Of a stretch of 39,414 nucleotides of DNA, positions 1 to 11,723 are shown piece after piece. A program made the translations under genes and the position numbers. Under the pieces are notes generated by a model that did no database searches, was not told the DNA's origin, and saw only the letters and a program-made list of their open reading frames with translations. Each line of letters opens with the position of its first letter. Within the stretch, counting starts at the first letter, position 1. Source of the DNA: Heterostelium multicystogenum (taxonomy: Eukaryota > Evosea > Eumycetozoa > Acytosteliales > Acytosteliaceae); contig RCNN01000288.1 in NCBI GenBank assembly GCA_003667245.1, forward strand, positions 1 to 39,414, read 5' to 3'.

Positions 1-136
1 GTTTGGTTTTTTCGATAAATCATCAAATAAATGAATTTTAACTGTTTTTGGAAAAAAAATATAAAACAAAAATGAGATACAAGAGTATGTTTTTTAAAAA
101 AAAAGTATATTATATATTATAATTTTATTAGGTTGG

Positions 137-1934
<1,798 letters not shown>

Positions 1935-2548
1935 CTATAGATAAGTAAGAGAGAGAGAGAAAATAAAAACAAGAAAAAATCAATCATTCAATTAGTAACT
2001 ATGGGTCGACACATCGAGAGAAGAGATCCGAGCTAATCGCGATTAGCTATTATCATTTACCTACTTTTCTTCTATAAAAAGCAATTATATAGTTTAAACA
2101 GTATTATATAATAAAATAATAAATAAATATCAAGTTAAATATTAGAAAAAAAGAGAGAAAGAAAGAAAGATGGCTGTGTTACACAGATAACTAATGGTAT
2201 AAAAATATTAAAAAAAAAAACCCGAGCGAACGATTAACTAATACTTGCAAAAATTTGTGAAAAAATAAAAAATAATTAAATTAAATTAATATTATTTATA
2301 TAATTGTGAAAAAATAAATAATTAAATAAACTGTTAAAAGTCGAGTGTGTGTGGTGTGCTTAAAAACAAATTATTGTTGTTGATTTTTTTGGCAAATTAA
2401 TTAGACACCTTTTTTAAATTTTAGTGAAGTTTACTAACGCTTTGAGTTCAGTTGATGTCAGTTGTAAAAGTTGTTGTTGTCCGATTTCTCATATTACTAT
2501 TATCGACAATGTTACATATATAATTCGATTGTGTGGTGGTGAATGTGA
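1935..2548. other. Intergenic, helicase promoter region
   Basis: No supported gene. This AT-rich stretch lies upstream of the helicase and downstream of the TBL2-like gene, both on the minus strand. It holds A/T homopolymer runs, a GA-rich tract near 2143-2170 and a perfect 18-bp palindrome at 2031-2048 that is much richer in G+C than its surroundings. Confidence 0.7.
2031..2048. promoter_or_regulatory. Perfect 18-bp palindrome upstream of the helicase gene
   Basis: AGCTAATCGCGATTAGCT is its own reverse complement over all 18 bases, with a CG dinucleotide at the centre. It sits about 100 bp upstream of the helicase start codon. The symmetry is seen directly. A role as a dimeric transcription-factor site is inference. 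Confidence 0.45.
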
Positions 2549-3896
2549 TTATTGAACCTTTGAGAGGTCTTTTAATATGTATAGATGATGATCGGCTGCG
2601 ATGATTGGACGCTCTTCTTTGGTGGTATCTGCCCAGCTGATGTGGTTTGATTTAAAGTCTTTCGTGGCGATCGATGCAACGTCGAGTTGGTGAAGTAGGC
2701 GACCACTTGACGATTGTCGGAATTGAAGTTGTGTTGCGCAGCCAATCACATAGGTGGAGCCGCTTGGCGAGAACTTGATAATGGTTGGTGGTGTTGGAAG
2801 TTCACTGGCAATGCTGTAGAGCAGCTTTGGATCCTCACCAACGCTATATCGGACATTCAAGTCCCATAGTTTAATTTGGCCATCTTTACCACCGGTCACA
2901 ACACGACTTTCCTCGTTGTTGAAGGACAAGCAATATATGCTGCTTTTGTATCCCGTTAGCAACATTGCTTTTACACATTTATCAAATGATCCATCACGCT
3001 TCAAGCACACTTCCAAATCTTGAGCTCCGATCCAAATGTTGCTACACCAAAGAATTTTCCATTTCCACTCATTGCAGCCATGTAGTTCTTCATTTGTCCA
3101 GTTGAAATCGACGACAACATCTCACCTTTTACGCTCCATAGTTTTACAATTGTATCTATATTATAGCAACATTAAGTTGATAGTTAGTTTGTTGGTTTGT
3201 CGTCGCGACTTCTATGAGTAAAATTGCTTACCGTCAAGTGAAATAATGAATTTAGAGTTAGTGGATGAGGTCAAAGAAGTGACTGGCGCCTTGTGCTGCA
3301 AGGGGACAGACCATCTTTGGATATAGGTCTTTCCATCTTGTTGCTTTTCGTTGGTTACGCTGTAAGAGATGAGCTTGTCTTCGAGGGTTGCGTAGATGTC
3401 GTTGGCCTGCCAAGTAATGTTTCGGGCATAGTCAAATGGCAATGCAATGTTGTAGGACTTGACAGCAGTAAGTTTAGTGTCAAAGACAGAGGGATAGTTG
3501 AATATTTTGATGAAGCGCTCATTGCAGCAGTATGCGATATTGTCACCAGAGACTGCGCATCCAGTGATTTCATTTCGATTGATTGTCATCGCTTTGACGA
3601 TCTTTTCGATCAGTTTGTTAGTGTTTTCTCCCATGATGCTTGGTGAAATTGCTTGTTCAGTTTTACTCTCAGCTGCAGCAGCAGGAGTGTTTACATTCTT
3701 TCTCTTTGTCGCAGAGGACAAAGGAGGTGAGGCGATATTCGATGCAGATGTATCTGAGTGATGCTGCTCATTGTTCTTTTTCTTTTTGTTGTGTTTGTTA
3801 CTCTTTTTATTTGCTTTTTGAGGATTATCAAAAAAGTAATAATAAATCAACAGTATAAATGCAAAAAGGTATAAAAATATACCAGTGATCGATCAT
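2549..3896 (-). CDS. TBL2-like WD40-repeat protein with N-terminal membrane anchor
   Basis: The WD40 protein best matches transducin beta-like 2 (TBL2), an ER-membrane-associated protein linked in animals to stress signalling. The supporting blocks are DTIVKLWSVKGE (joined across the intron), GKFFGVATFGSELKIW, GYKSSIYCLSFNNEESRVVT and GGKDGQIKLWDLNV, in the same order as in TBL2. A hydrophobic segment (FLYLFAFILLIYYYFF) near 3835-3880 precedes a Lys/Asn-rich linker and acts as a signal anchor; TBL2 also has an N-terminal anchor. The start at 3896 is the only ATG upstream of the anchor and needs one indel to connect. One 76-nt intron (3156-3231) splits an Asp codon. Another frameshift lies near 3010. 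The predicted length of about 423 residues is close to the family's usual size. Confidence 0.82.
3156..3231 (-). other. Intron of the TBL2-like gene
   Basis: On the minus strand the donor is GTAAGC and the acceptor TATAG. Removing it joins a Gly/Asp codon and restores the conserved WD40 block DDTIVKLWSVKGE. Confidence 0.85.
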
Positions 3897-4769
3897 TAAC
3901 TCTATGGCTTCCCACTCCATTGTTGTTGTTGTTGCTGCTACTGCTTCCTCCAATGTATATATTTATATCTGTAATGTCAATCAATTGAATGAATGTCTTA
4001 TAGATTGGATAGGCAATTTTAACACAAGATGGCTCTTACCCCCCAATAAGTTCCATTTTGTAAAGTTTCAAATAAAAATTAAATTTTCAATATACATCTA
4101 TTTTTGGGGTGACTCATCATGATCCAATTTTAGGTGAAGTTCGGGGCAGAGACTCAAGAGGGTGTCGTTCAATGTGGTATCAACATTTACCAATATTCAC
4201 AATTTATTTTATATTAAAATAATTTGGTTTCTCTATTCATCAAGGTGATGAACTACTGTTGACATTCTCTTTCTACTTTAGTTAGGTCCCTGACTAAATA
4301 TTTCTTAGTTAGCTTTCAATTATTTTGACAATGTTTTTCAGATAAGATACATGTTTGTTCAAAGTTTGAGTTGTTGAGATAAGATATTCTTGTTTAGTTT
4401 AAAGTTGACCTGTCTTATTCAATTCATCTTGTCTCTCTTTGGCGGTACATAGATGCATCATGTCTAAAGGTTAAATGATAAAGTTAGTTCCTGAAAAATG
4501 CATAAAAATGTAAAGAATAAATAACTTTGAATTTTTGAGAGAGGATGGATCATTTTATAAGAAATAAAAAGAGTATTGTGTGTAAATTTAATAGATTGTA
4601 TGTACTTTGTTCTCTATTTGGACTTTTAGATATAGTGAGTTATTTCATTATTTCAAGTAAATGTCTGTGTTAGTGTCGATGTCTCAAATATAAATGATAG
4701 TGCCAATTATCTCCAGAAGATCATTCTTTTTATCAAATTAATTCTTTATCCTTAATATTATTTTAATTG
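3897..4769. other. Divergent intergenic region between TBL2-like gene and NTPase gene
   Basis: No supported gene. Short open frames here (for example 3904-4122) have no recognisable motif and look like chance frames. Around 4340-4420 there are two imperfect copies of an AGATAAGATA...TTGTTTAG/CAAAGTT motif. This 0.87-kb stretch should hold the promoters of both flanking genes. Confidence 0.6.
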
Positions 4770-7107
4770 ATGTCTCAACAAGCAAAACGACTTTTTACAC
4801 TCTCCCATCCTGAGCTTCCTCATTCAAATACTCCATCATGTAAGTTTCACAAACCAATATCCAAGCAATGTCGCATTCAATACTAACAATTCTTTTTATT
4901 ATTCTTCTTACCTTCTTTTCTTTCCCTATGACTAGCCAAAGATCTCCTGCCAATAATAAATAGGATATATGAAAAAACAAATTTCAAATTGAAGTGTGTC
5001 ATTGAAAAACCTGAACAACCTAATGTTGATATTATATTTCCTTTTGTTGGTCGTGACAAAGAGATGCTTATCATGAGACAATCTATTGCAGAAAACATGA
5101 AAGTTTTCATAGAATGTGCAAAAACAAAGCAACGATATAGCTGTCCATTGGTACATGGAGGACTTGGACTAGGAAAAATCGAGACTTTGTTATGAATATC
5201 TCAATCTTGTGCGACCTATAGCTAATGAAATGAATCTCAAAATTAGAGACACAATAAGAATTGGTTTAGACTTTACTGAAGATGGTATTTGTAGCCTCGA
5301 CACAGTTGGTCAAGATCCAAGTGTGTTTATTGGTTTGAGAATAGCGAGTCACTTTTTCTTTGGAAGTAATCCAAGACAACTCATTGGTTTACTAAGCGAA
5401 GAAGATACGAAACATTCAGATTTGATAGGGTAATGGAACTAATTAGTGATCGACTTGAAGCCTATAGTAAAGATAACACTTATGTGGTAGTACTACATCT
5501 TGATGAATTTTCATTTTTGAAATTGCCAAAAAAGGACCAGAGAGCTGAAAAAAAACCAGCCCGAAAACAAGAGACCTAAAAATGAAAGTAAACTTTCTCA
5601 TCAAGTTCACCGAATTTTAGACATTTTAACGAGCTACATGCGATCTAAACATGATCATGGTCTTTGTCTACTTCCTCTCTTATGTGGGTACCAACTCTAT
5701 TGTCGGAGAAGAGGTTATGATCTCTAGTCTCACTCCCAGAAATATTCTCCTTCTCCCACTGAAAGAAGAAAATACAAAACAAATAATTGAACATCATGTT
5801 GACAAATATATCACAAAACCTAGTCAAAGTGACTTTATGAGCTCAGTTTCCAAATCCAGATGGTACAGTGGCTTTATTCACTGCTTTGGAGGTGTTCCAC
5901 GTTTAATAGAAATCATTTTTTACCGTATTAAAAACAAGAGTAGCAAACTCTCAAGTCAATAATGCTGATATGCTGTCAACTTATATAAATGAAACCATAA
6001 CAGTCATCAAAGGATGGTATTCCATTGATAGATGGCAATATATTCTTGGTGGGTCCTTGTTGGACTCAGAAACATAGTTCTTTGGTCCTTGAGTGGAAAA
6101 AGAGTTCTTAGAACGGACAAGCTGAAGGGTATCACTGTGAACGAAGCCCTTTCTACAGGAATACTCTTTATCAATGAATTTTCTCATGATGGCACAACTA
6201 ACTTAATCACTCCCCTCCTTCTCATTCGAGCAATCAACTCATATACCAAAGATGTTCCTGACCATTATTTGGATTTTTGTAGAGAATTTGAAGCTGGTTC
6301 GTTTGAATATATCATGTCTCTTGTTCCAGTTTTAAGACAGAATATTATGGTAAACTTTGACAAAAAAACTGCAACTTTGAGGGAAATTTATCCTAATGCT
6401 TTAGGTTACTCCTATCATTTGGACACATCAATTCCCATTCAAAAGCTCGATTTGGTCGAGACTATCAAACCAGATCAAAAACCAAAAAGATTTAACAACT
6501 GATTGAACCAATCAGTTCACCATAATGATCCAACTCAAATTTTTATCAAAGGTTCTGATCCTATTGATATCACAGAAGTAAGTTTGTTGTGCAGTTTTAG
6601 TGATGATAAAACTCATATTCATATTAATTTTTTCAAAAAGGGTCAATATATGATCATCAATATTCCACAAGCACCTTCCTGGGATAGTTTAGTTGTCAAC
6701 AACGTTATGAATGAGTCATTGAAATTCAAATCAAGTGATAGAATTCAAGGTTTATCTCCAACTGATACAGTTCTTGATATTGGAGACAACTCAGGTGAAC
6801 GAAAGATACAATTTGGTGTGAATACAAAAAAGTTACTACAGAAGAGAACAAACAATTTTATACTAAATTGAACGAAAAATTCACTTTTGAGAATAATTTC
6901 ACTTTGGCAATCATATCAAACAAACCTCTAACATATTATTCATCAATCAAGAAAGCTATAGAGAGTGGGGAAAAATCTATTCAGGTCCTGACAGAAAATA
7001 AGTCAAAAATCACCATAGAAATTCCTCCCCATACAATATTTGTGACACAGGAAAATTTCAAAGAATATGCAGGTTGCTTTGCTCACGACTCAATGTACAT
7101 TAATTAA
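4770..7107 (+). CDS. P-loop NTPase of Crinkler/RHS-like class (effector- or transposon-related), frameshifted
   Basis: A large protein (about 745 residues) that I can place only by motifs. The start at 4770 (MSQQAKRLFTLSHPELPHSN) is followed after 23 codons by a 96-nt intron (4840-4935). Next come VDIIFPFVGRDKEM, a Walker A-like HGGLGLGK (near 5155), a Walker B-like YVVVLHLDEF (near 5485), a sensor-like LLPLLCGTN (near 5670-5695) and FGGVPRLIEIIF (near 5885). This order fits STAND/AAA-type NTPases. The VGRD lead-in, the GG(V/I)PR block and the end block IPPHTIFVTQENFKEY recall eukaryotic Crinkler/RHS-type proteins, whose C-terminal part is often a nuclease. I see no certain nuclease motif in 6500-7100. 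In-frame stops or shifts occur near 5195, 5430, 5575, 5960, 6090, 6502 and 6867. The gene could be a decayed copy or simply suffer the window-wide indels. Function is not established. Confidence 0.5.
4840..4935 (+). other. Intron 1 of the NTPase gene
   Basis: GTAAGT donor and CTAG acceptor. Splicing joins NTPS to SKDLLPIINRIYEKTNFKLK and carries the frame into the conserved VGRD block without an indel, which supports the start at 4770. Confidence 0.8.
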
Positions 7108-8254
7108 TTCTAAAGTTCAATCTCAATTGTCACCAAGTTTCTTAGCTACTTTCAATCTAGCAATTGCACCAAGAGCAAAACTCATCTGATACCCCTGAAA
7201 ATGATCTTGAACCATTTAAATATGATCGTTTGCTTTGAAGGAAGGATTAATTCTCTACAGATAATAATACTATCTCTCATAGGAGTATACAAATAATTTA
7301 AATACTCTATTTTTCTCAAATCATTTTAAATTGATTGGGTGAAGTTGATGAGATGTGTTAAACTTTATTTCATTTGATGGATTGGGTTAAACTTTGCCCA
7401 ATGATCCTTTTCTTCAAATTAAGAATCTTAAATAGTGAAGTTAAAAACCAATATTGTCGAAATAATAATATTTTAGAATTTAAATATACAAATACTTTTA
7501 TTTATTATTTTTATAAAAATTTATCCAAGAATTGGTAGTACAATAAAATATTTTAATTACCAAAATATCCATGCAACACGGTTTTCAGATTGATTGATTA
7601 AGATATTGTTGTTATTTTGGTTCAATTTGAATTCATTATTAATATCAGCATGATTTTCGATTGTGTTTAACTTTAATTTCATATTTGGTAAAGACAATGA
7701 TCTGGAAAGATTAGCTAAAATTAGTTAAAAACAATCAAATTACAAAATTAGTAAGATTTAATTTGATACCCGATAATAATAAAAAATCTAGACTACATAC
7801 AAATTAACATTTTTAATTTATTAGGTTTGTTTAATAGTATTGATTTAAATGGTATTATTGTATAGCTATTTGATATTATTTATTAGTACTACTAGTAACT
7901 TTGATTAAAATATAATTTATTTTAATTTATTAAGTTTAAATGTTTTATAATAAAAAAGTTAGATAGTTGATTTACACTTTGAGATTTATTTATTTATACT
8001 TAAACATGTTTGATGGATAGTATTAATTCTCTTAAATTCATTGTATTTTTAAAAATAATCTAATCTCCGATATACGTACCATAGATTACTATGAATATGA
8101 GTGTCAGTTATTGCAAACCAGTGAGAATACACCCTTTCAGGAGTGGGAAAATCAAATATCCATTGGATCATCGATGAGGTTGGTTGGCTCACCACATTTA
8201 CTATATTTAGAAGTGTGATGTTTATAAATTACCTGACACTGCAAAACATCCATT

Positions 8255-8290
8255 TATGTATGTATGTATGAGTATGTTTGTATGTATATG
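8255..8290. repeat. TATG microsatellite
   Basis: Four perfect TATG units followed by degenerate TATG/TTTG units. A simple-sequence repeat seen directly. Confidence 0.8.
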
Positions 8291-8457
8291 AATATATCCA
8301 CAAATGAAGCATTTAATGGATTGATATCACAATACAATTGCATTTACAAAAAGGAAAGAGTGAAATGTGTTACACTTTTGGATTATGATATGTGATTGGA
8401 ATTTGTGTGACAGTAATGTTTATTACACTCTTGTCGATTGAACTACAAGATATTAAT

Positions 8458-8463
8458 TTTATT
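8458..8463 (-). terminator. Poly(A) signal of glutathione synthetase
   Basis: AATAAA on the minus strand about 54 nt past the stop codon at 8517, the usual place for a eukaryotic polyadenylation signal. Confidence 0.5.
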
Positions 8464-8516
8464 CAAAATATAACCTATCATAATTGTCTTGATCGTATTC
8501 ATTGTGCTGTCTAAAT

Positions 8517-10248
8517 TTAGAATAAAATGGGTGAGTCGATTACAGCAAATCCTGCTGCAACACCACCCTCATCAGATGATGATGTTTTGGTTCTCAGCAA
8601 AATACCTCCATACTCATTCAACTCTTCTCTATCGCCATTACTAGATTGTCAAGATTTGTAAGCTTTAATTAATATGGTTTGTAATGTAATTGTCGATAAT
8701 GATAAGATGTACATACCCAATATATAAACCAAAGATACCCAGTTCATAGAGTGCATCTATTTCGTGGAGCTCTCTCTCACGGATGATATAGGTCTTAAAT
8801 GTCTTGGGTACAATGCGATCCATGAGAATGTAGGCCGATAGCTCATCTGGACTCATCGACTGCAGTGATTTTCTGACCTCCTCACCGTAGATTGTTTGTT
8901 GCCACCGCCTTCTCTTTGTGGCTTCATGACAAAGAGATGTGGCTCCTTGATTGCCTTCTCCACCACTGCGCTATCGATGTCTTCTTTGGAAAGACTGTAT
9001 AGTCCAGTGAAACTGTCTTTCATTCGCTGAAGAGAGTGTTTGTCTTCTGTGCTGTACAACTGCTCCAACAAACCAGTCTTGGCAATTGCCTGTTGAATCT
9101 TTTTGGCACCTACCAAATGGTTGGCAATCGATGGACACTTGATGGACAATGATCGCTCAACCAACAATCTTGCATCCCATTCCTTCTGCGAAGGATAGTC
9201 ATTTGGTGTATATCCAGATCTAAAGTATGAAATTGCAACTTCATAACCATCACTAAATAATAGTAGTAGCATATGTTAATATTGCAATGCAATCCGACTA
9301 ATCCCACAATCAATATCCATACATTAGCAATGCCCCTGTTACAGGGTGAAGTGTTGCTCTTTCGTTGATATCCTGCAAGGTTCTTCTGATCGTTCTTATC
9401 TTGTGCTGCTGCCAGAGGTTGTAGGCAATCATTTTTTGATCCCAAATATTACGCTCATCGCCCTGTACGATTGTCATGACCACAGCCTTTGGGTTGCCGT
9501 ACAGCTTGAATGCCTGGGCAAATGCCTTTGCAAACTCGACGTCTGCATGGTTCTCTGGGTGGTTCTCAATTGGGTATTCGTCCTGCAAATCGTAGAATTC
9601 AATCAAGAACTTGTGCATCTCAAACACCTTGGTGGAGATCATTCCAAACGACGACGAGATGGTATTCAACTCCACCTGATACAACTTCCAATCTTCCTCA
9701 TTATCAGTGGGTTGGTGCAGCATGTAATCCGATCTGAAAATACCCAACTCAACCTTCTGTCTGACACCCTCTCTATTTACAATTCTGTGTATCTCTAAAA
9801 GCTGCTGTGTAAAATCATCCTGTACACTAAAATAAGCATGCATAATGGATATTAATATCACTGACTTTCTATATATATTTGGTTTGGTTGCAAAGCTAAC
9901 TTGGCACAAAAAAGGCTTTGCTTTGCACTGACCAATCCGATTATATATATCTAATTACTGCTATTATTACTTTTTTAGGGTGTCTTGAATGAAGTTGTAG
10001 TTTCTGCTGAGCTGGTGGACGAGGGTGTTGTAGTCCTTGGTTAGTGAAGTGGCAGTGTTGAACAATCTCTTTGGGAATCTATTGGGTAGCAACGATATTG
10101 GAATGTGTGTGACGATGGGGTGTGGTGTGGCATCGATCTCTTTCTCTGTCTTTTTCTTTTCAAACACCAATGAGTGTCCAAATGTCCAATCTATGGCTTG
10201 CTTTGCAATCTCCTTTAAAGTCGAATTATTCAATTTATTTGATAGCAT
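8517..10248 (-). CDS. gshB: Glutathione synthetase (eukaryotic type)
   Basis: Joins gamma-glutamylcysteine and glycine with ATP, the last step of glutathione synthesis in the cytosol. Exon 1 (10248-9971) holds the N-terminus. Exon 2 (9826-9323) carries [41 protein letters not shown] and RRTLQDI. Exon 3 (9252-8717) carries [22 protein letters not shown] and the glycine-rich loop KPQREGGGN. Exon 4 (8640-8517) encodes [11 protein letters not shown] and the end [15 protein letters not shown]. These match the eukaryotic enzyme block by block, including the substrate-binding C-terminal GGVAAG loop. Introns are 9970-9827, 9322-9253 and 8716-8641, all restoring frame. One indel near 8900, just after EGGGN, interrupts exon 3. 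The length of about 480 residues is normal. The gene is divergent from the RING gene across 495 bp. The symbol follows Dictyostelium usage. Confidence 0.95.
8641..8716 (-). other. Intron 3 of glutathione synthetase
   Basis: GTATGT donor, CTAG acceptor. Splicing joins GIFGLYIG to [12 protein letters not shown] and so recovers the conserved C-terminal exon. Confidence 0.85.
9253..9322 (-). other. Intron 2 of glutathione synthetase
   Basis: GTATGG donor, TTTAG acceptor. Splicing creates [14 protein letters not shown], matching the family at this point. Confidence 0.85.
9827..9970 (-). other. Intron 1 of glutathione synthetase
   Basis: GTAATA donor, TTTTAG acceptor. Splicing joins FIQDTLK to [10 protein letters not shown], matching the conserved spacing ahead of the DDFT block. 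Confidence 0.85.
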
Positions 10249-10743
10249 GGTGTCGTCTTGTATATCGTCGTCTGTCTATATGTTGCAGTTACACCCCACA
10301 ACCTTTTTCTATTATTACTTTAATTATTACAATTATTATTATTACTATAAATATATGTGTGTTATACACGTTTTAATTATGAAAAATTGAGTCAGCAAAA
10401 ATTATTAATCAGCATACCCCCATAACCTCTATTTAAATTAAAATTAATTATCAATTCGAGAACTAATGGAAGCATTATTTTTGAATCTTCTATTTTTACA
10501 TTCATTCATTCATATTCTATTACACCAATTACATTAGAATTACATTTGCATAGCACTATCATTATTGCCACTGGTCATTGGTGATTCTACTACAGAAAAG
10601 ATTACAGCAACATTCACATAAAGAATTCAATAATTCTTTGGATTGCCTTTTGTTTTTTTAAGATCGATTCAGAATCTCAGCAACAGACAACAATAATAAT
10701 ACTATTCTGGTATATTATTTAATTGTATAATATCATTAGCAAC
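10249..10743. promoter_or_regulatory. Shared divergent promoter region, glutathione synthetase / RING gene
   Basis: 495 bp without a supported gene between two start codons facing away from each other. It is AT-rich, with ATT-repeat tracts near 10312-10350 and an unusual C-run (ACCCCCATAACC, near 10417) in otherwise AT-rich DNA. Promoter function follows from position; no specific site is proven. Confidence 0.55.
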
Positions 10744-11411
10744 ATGTCAAACCCAAACCAAAACATCCAAAATATCGTAAATGGAATTAGATTCATCGGT
10801 GAAGACGACCACGAAGAGTTGGACATTGAGAGAATCAAATTCATTATGAAACAGTAAGCAATGATTGAAAATCACAAGAGTTATTTACCTTTTGTGTACT
10901 AATTATAAATAATAATAATAATATCTAGTACCCCAACTCCGCCAATCTCAGAATACCAATTCCAGGAGTTAACTGAAGAGGTTATCATTACCAAAAGAAA
11001 TAAAGGTAAAAAGAATCAAACGAAACTCCATTATTATTTCTAGCTATTAATCAATGTCAAACTTTACAGAGAGAATTGGTGATTGTACAATATGCGTAAA
11101 TGAATTCCCACTCGATACAGAAGCAATCAAGCTCCCCTGTAAACACTATTATCACTTTGGTATGGAGACAATCTTGGCAATTTCTTCCCAGAATACTAAC
11201 TCAAATTCATTTAGATTGCATAACACAATGGCTAAAGATGCATTCAAATTGTCCAAACTGTAGAACTCAGCTGCCTACCAATAACAGCGAATACGATGCA
11301 TATTCTAGAATTCTAGCAGAGCACGAAAGAAAAGAAAAGGAAGGCATCACTGAAGAGGAAGATAGAACTATGAAAAAACGAACAACAAATAACCATAGTA
11401 TGTTTTCATAA
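10744..11411 (+). CDS. RING-H2 zinc-finger protein, probable E3 ubiquitin ligase
   Basis: A small protein (157 residues after splicing) with one C-terminal RING-H2 finger. The ligands are CTIC, then LPCKHYYH, then CITQWLKMHSNCPNC, giving C2-C-H-H-C-C2, the RNF126/RNF115-like pattern that recruits E2 enzymes. The start at 10744 opens MSNPNQNIQNIVNGI. Three introns (10854-10928, 11006-11069, 11160-11214) restore a single open frame with no indel, making this one of the few intact genes in the window. The 55-nt third intron splits the RING between its second His and the next Cys. After the finger comes a charged tail (EHERKEKEGITEEEDRTMKK). There is no membrane segment. Substrates are unknown. 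Confidence 0.85.
10854..10928 (+). other. Intron 1 of the RING gene
   Basis: GTAAGC donor, CTAG acceptor. It joins IKFIMKH to TPTPPISEYQF in frame. Confidence 0.8.
11006..11069 (+). other. Intron 2 of the RING gene
   Basis: GTAAAA donor, TTACAG acceptor. The downstream acceptor at 11068-11069 was chosen over the one at 11042-11043 because only it keeps frame: ITKRNKERIGDCTIC. Confidence 0.8.
11160..11214 (+). other. Intron 3 of the RING gene
   Basis: GTATGG donor, TTTAG acceptor, 55 nt. Splicing yields KHYYHFDCITQW and completes the RING-H2 ligand set. Confidence 0.9.
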
Positions 11412-11723
11412 CAATAACAACCTAATATATCCTACACAAAAGCAAAACTGTAAAAACTATCTCTCACTTATCATCTTCAATAAACAAATTAACTTGTACC
11501 TTATTAATAATTGTGTCCACTCCTCCAATTGATTCGAATCAAAAAATCGAGAAAAATAAAAAAACAAATCAAATCAGGTTAAGATGGAACGAAAAGTCTA
11601 CACCACCGTCAAATTTTGATCTATCTTATTTGAGTTTTGATTCCAACAATTGATAGATAGTATTATTCAATCATTATATACAGCCAGCTAGCTTGTAGTA
11701 GTGTCAGAAATACTCTTTGAAAT
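11412..11723. other. Intergenic between RING and TTM-like genes
   Basis: No gene seen. It contains an AATAAA at 11479-11484 (a likely poly(A) signal for the RING gene) and a TTATATA element at about 11674, roughly 50 bp before the next start codon. Confidence 0.55.

Larger units (their letters stand above)
7108..8516. other. AT-rich gene-free region between convergent genes
   Basis: No coding region can be supported in 1.4 kb between the NTPase and glutathione synthetase stops. Most of it is very AT-rich. A less AT-rich island at about 8095-8245 is bounded by a perfect 8-bp inverted repeat (8100-8107 and 8233-8240), followed by a TATG microsatellite. Such a long gap between convergent genes is unusual here; the two other convergent pairs are separated by 133 bp or overlap. 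Confidence 0.6.

Noticed and set aside
5209..6867. Programmed frameshifting or stop read-through in the NTPase gene
   Set aside because: Frame changes of the same kind affect every neighbouring housekeeping gene, so sequencing error is a simpler cause than recoding.
8527..8661. A 44-codon plus-strand open frame starting [16 protein letters not shown]
   Set aside because: It is the exact antisense of the last glutathione synthetase exon ([15 protein letters not shown] on the minus strand), which has strong family support.
10410..10430. ACCCCCATAA as a small-RNA upstream element (DUSE-like)
   Set aside because: It resembles the Dictyostelium element loosely, but I found no TATA box at the right distance and none of the conserved ends of class I RNAs downstream.
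11525..11540. GATTCGAATC as a tRNA B-box
   Set aside because: No A-box or acceptor stem could be paired around it. No tRNA gene could be supported anywhere in the window.
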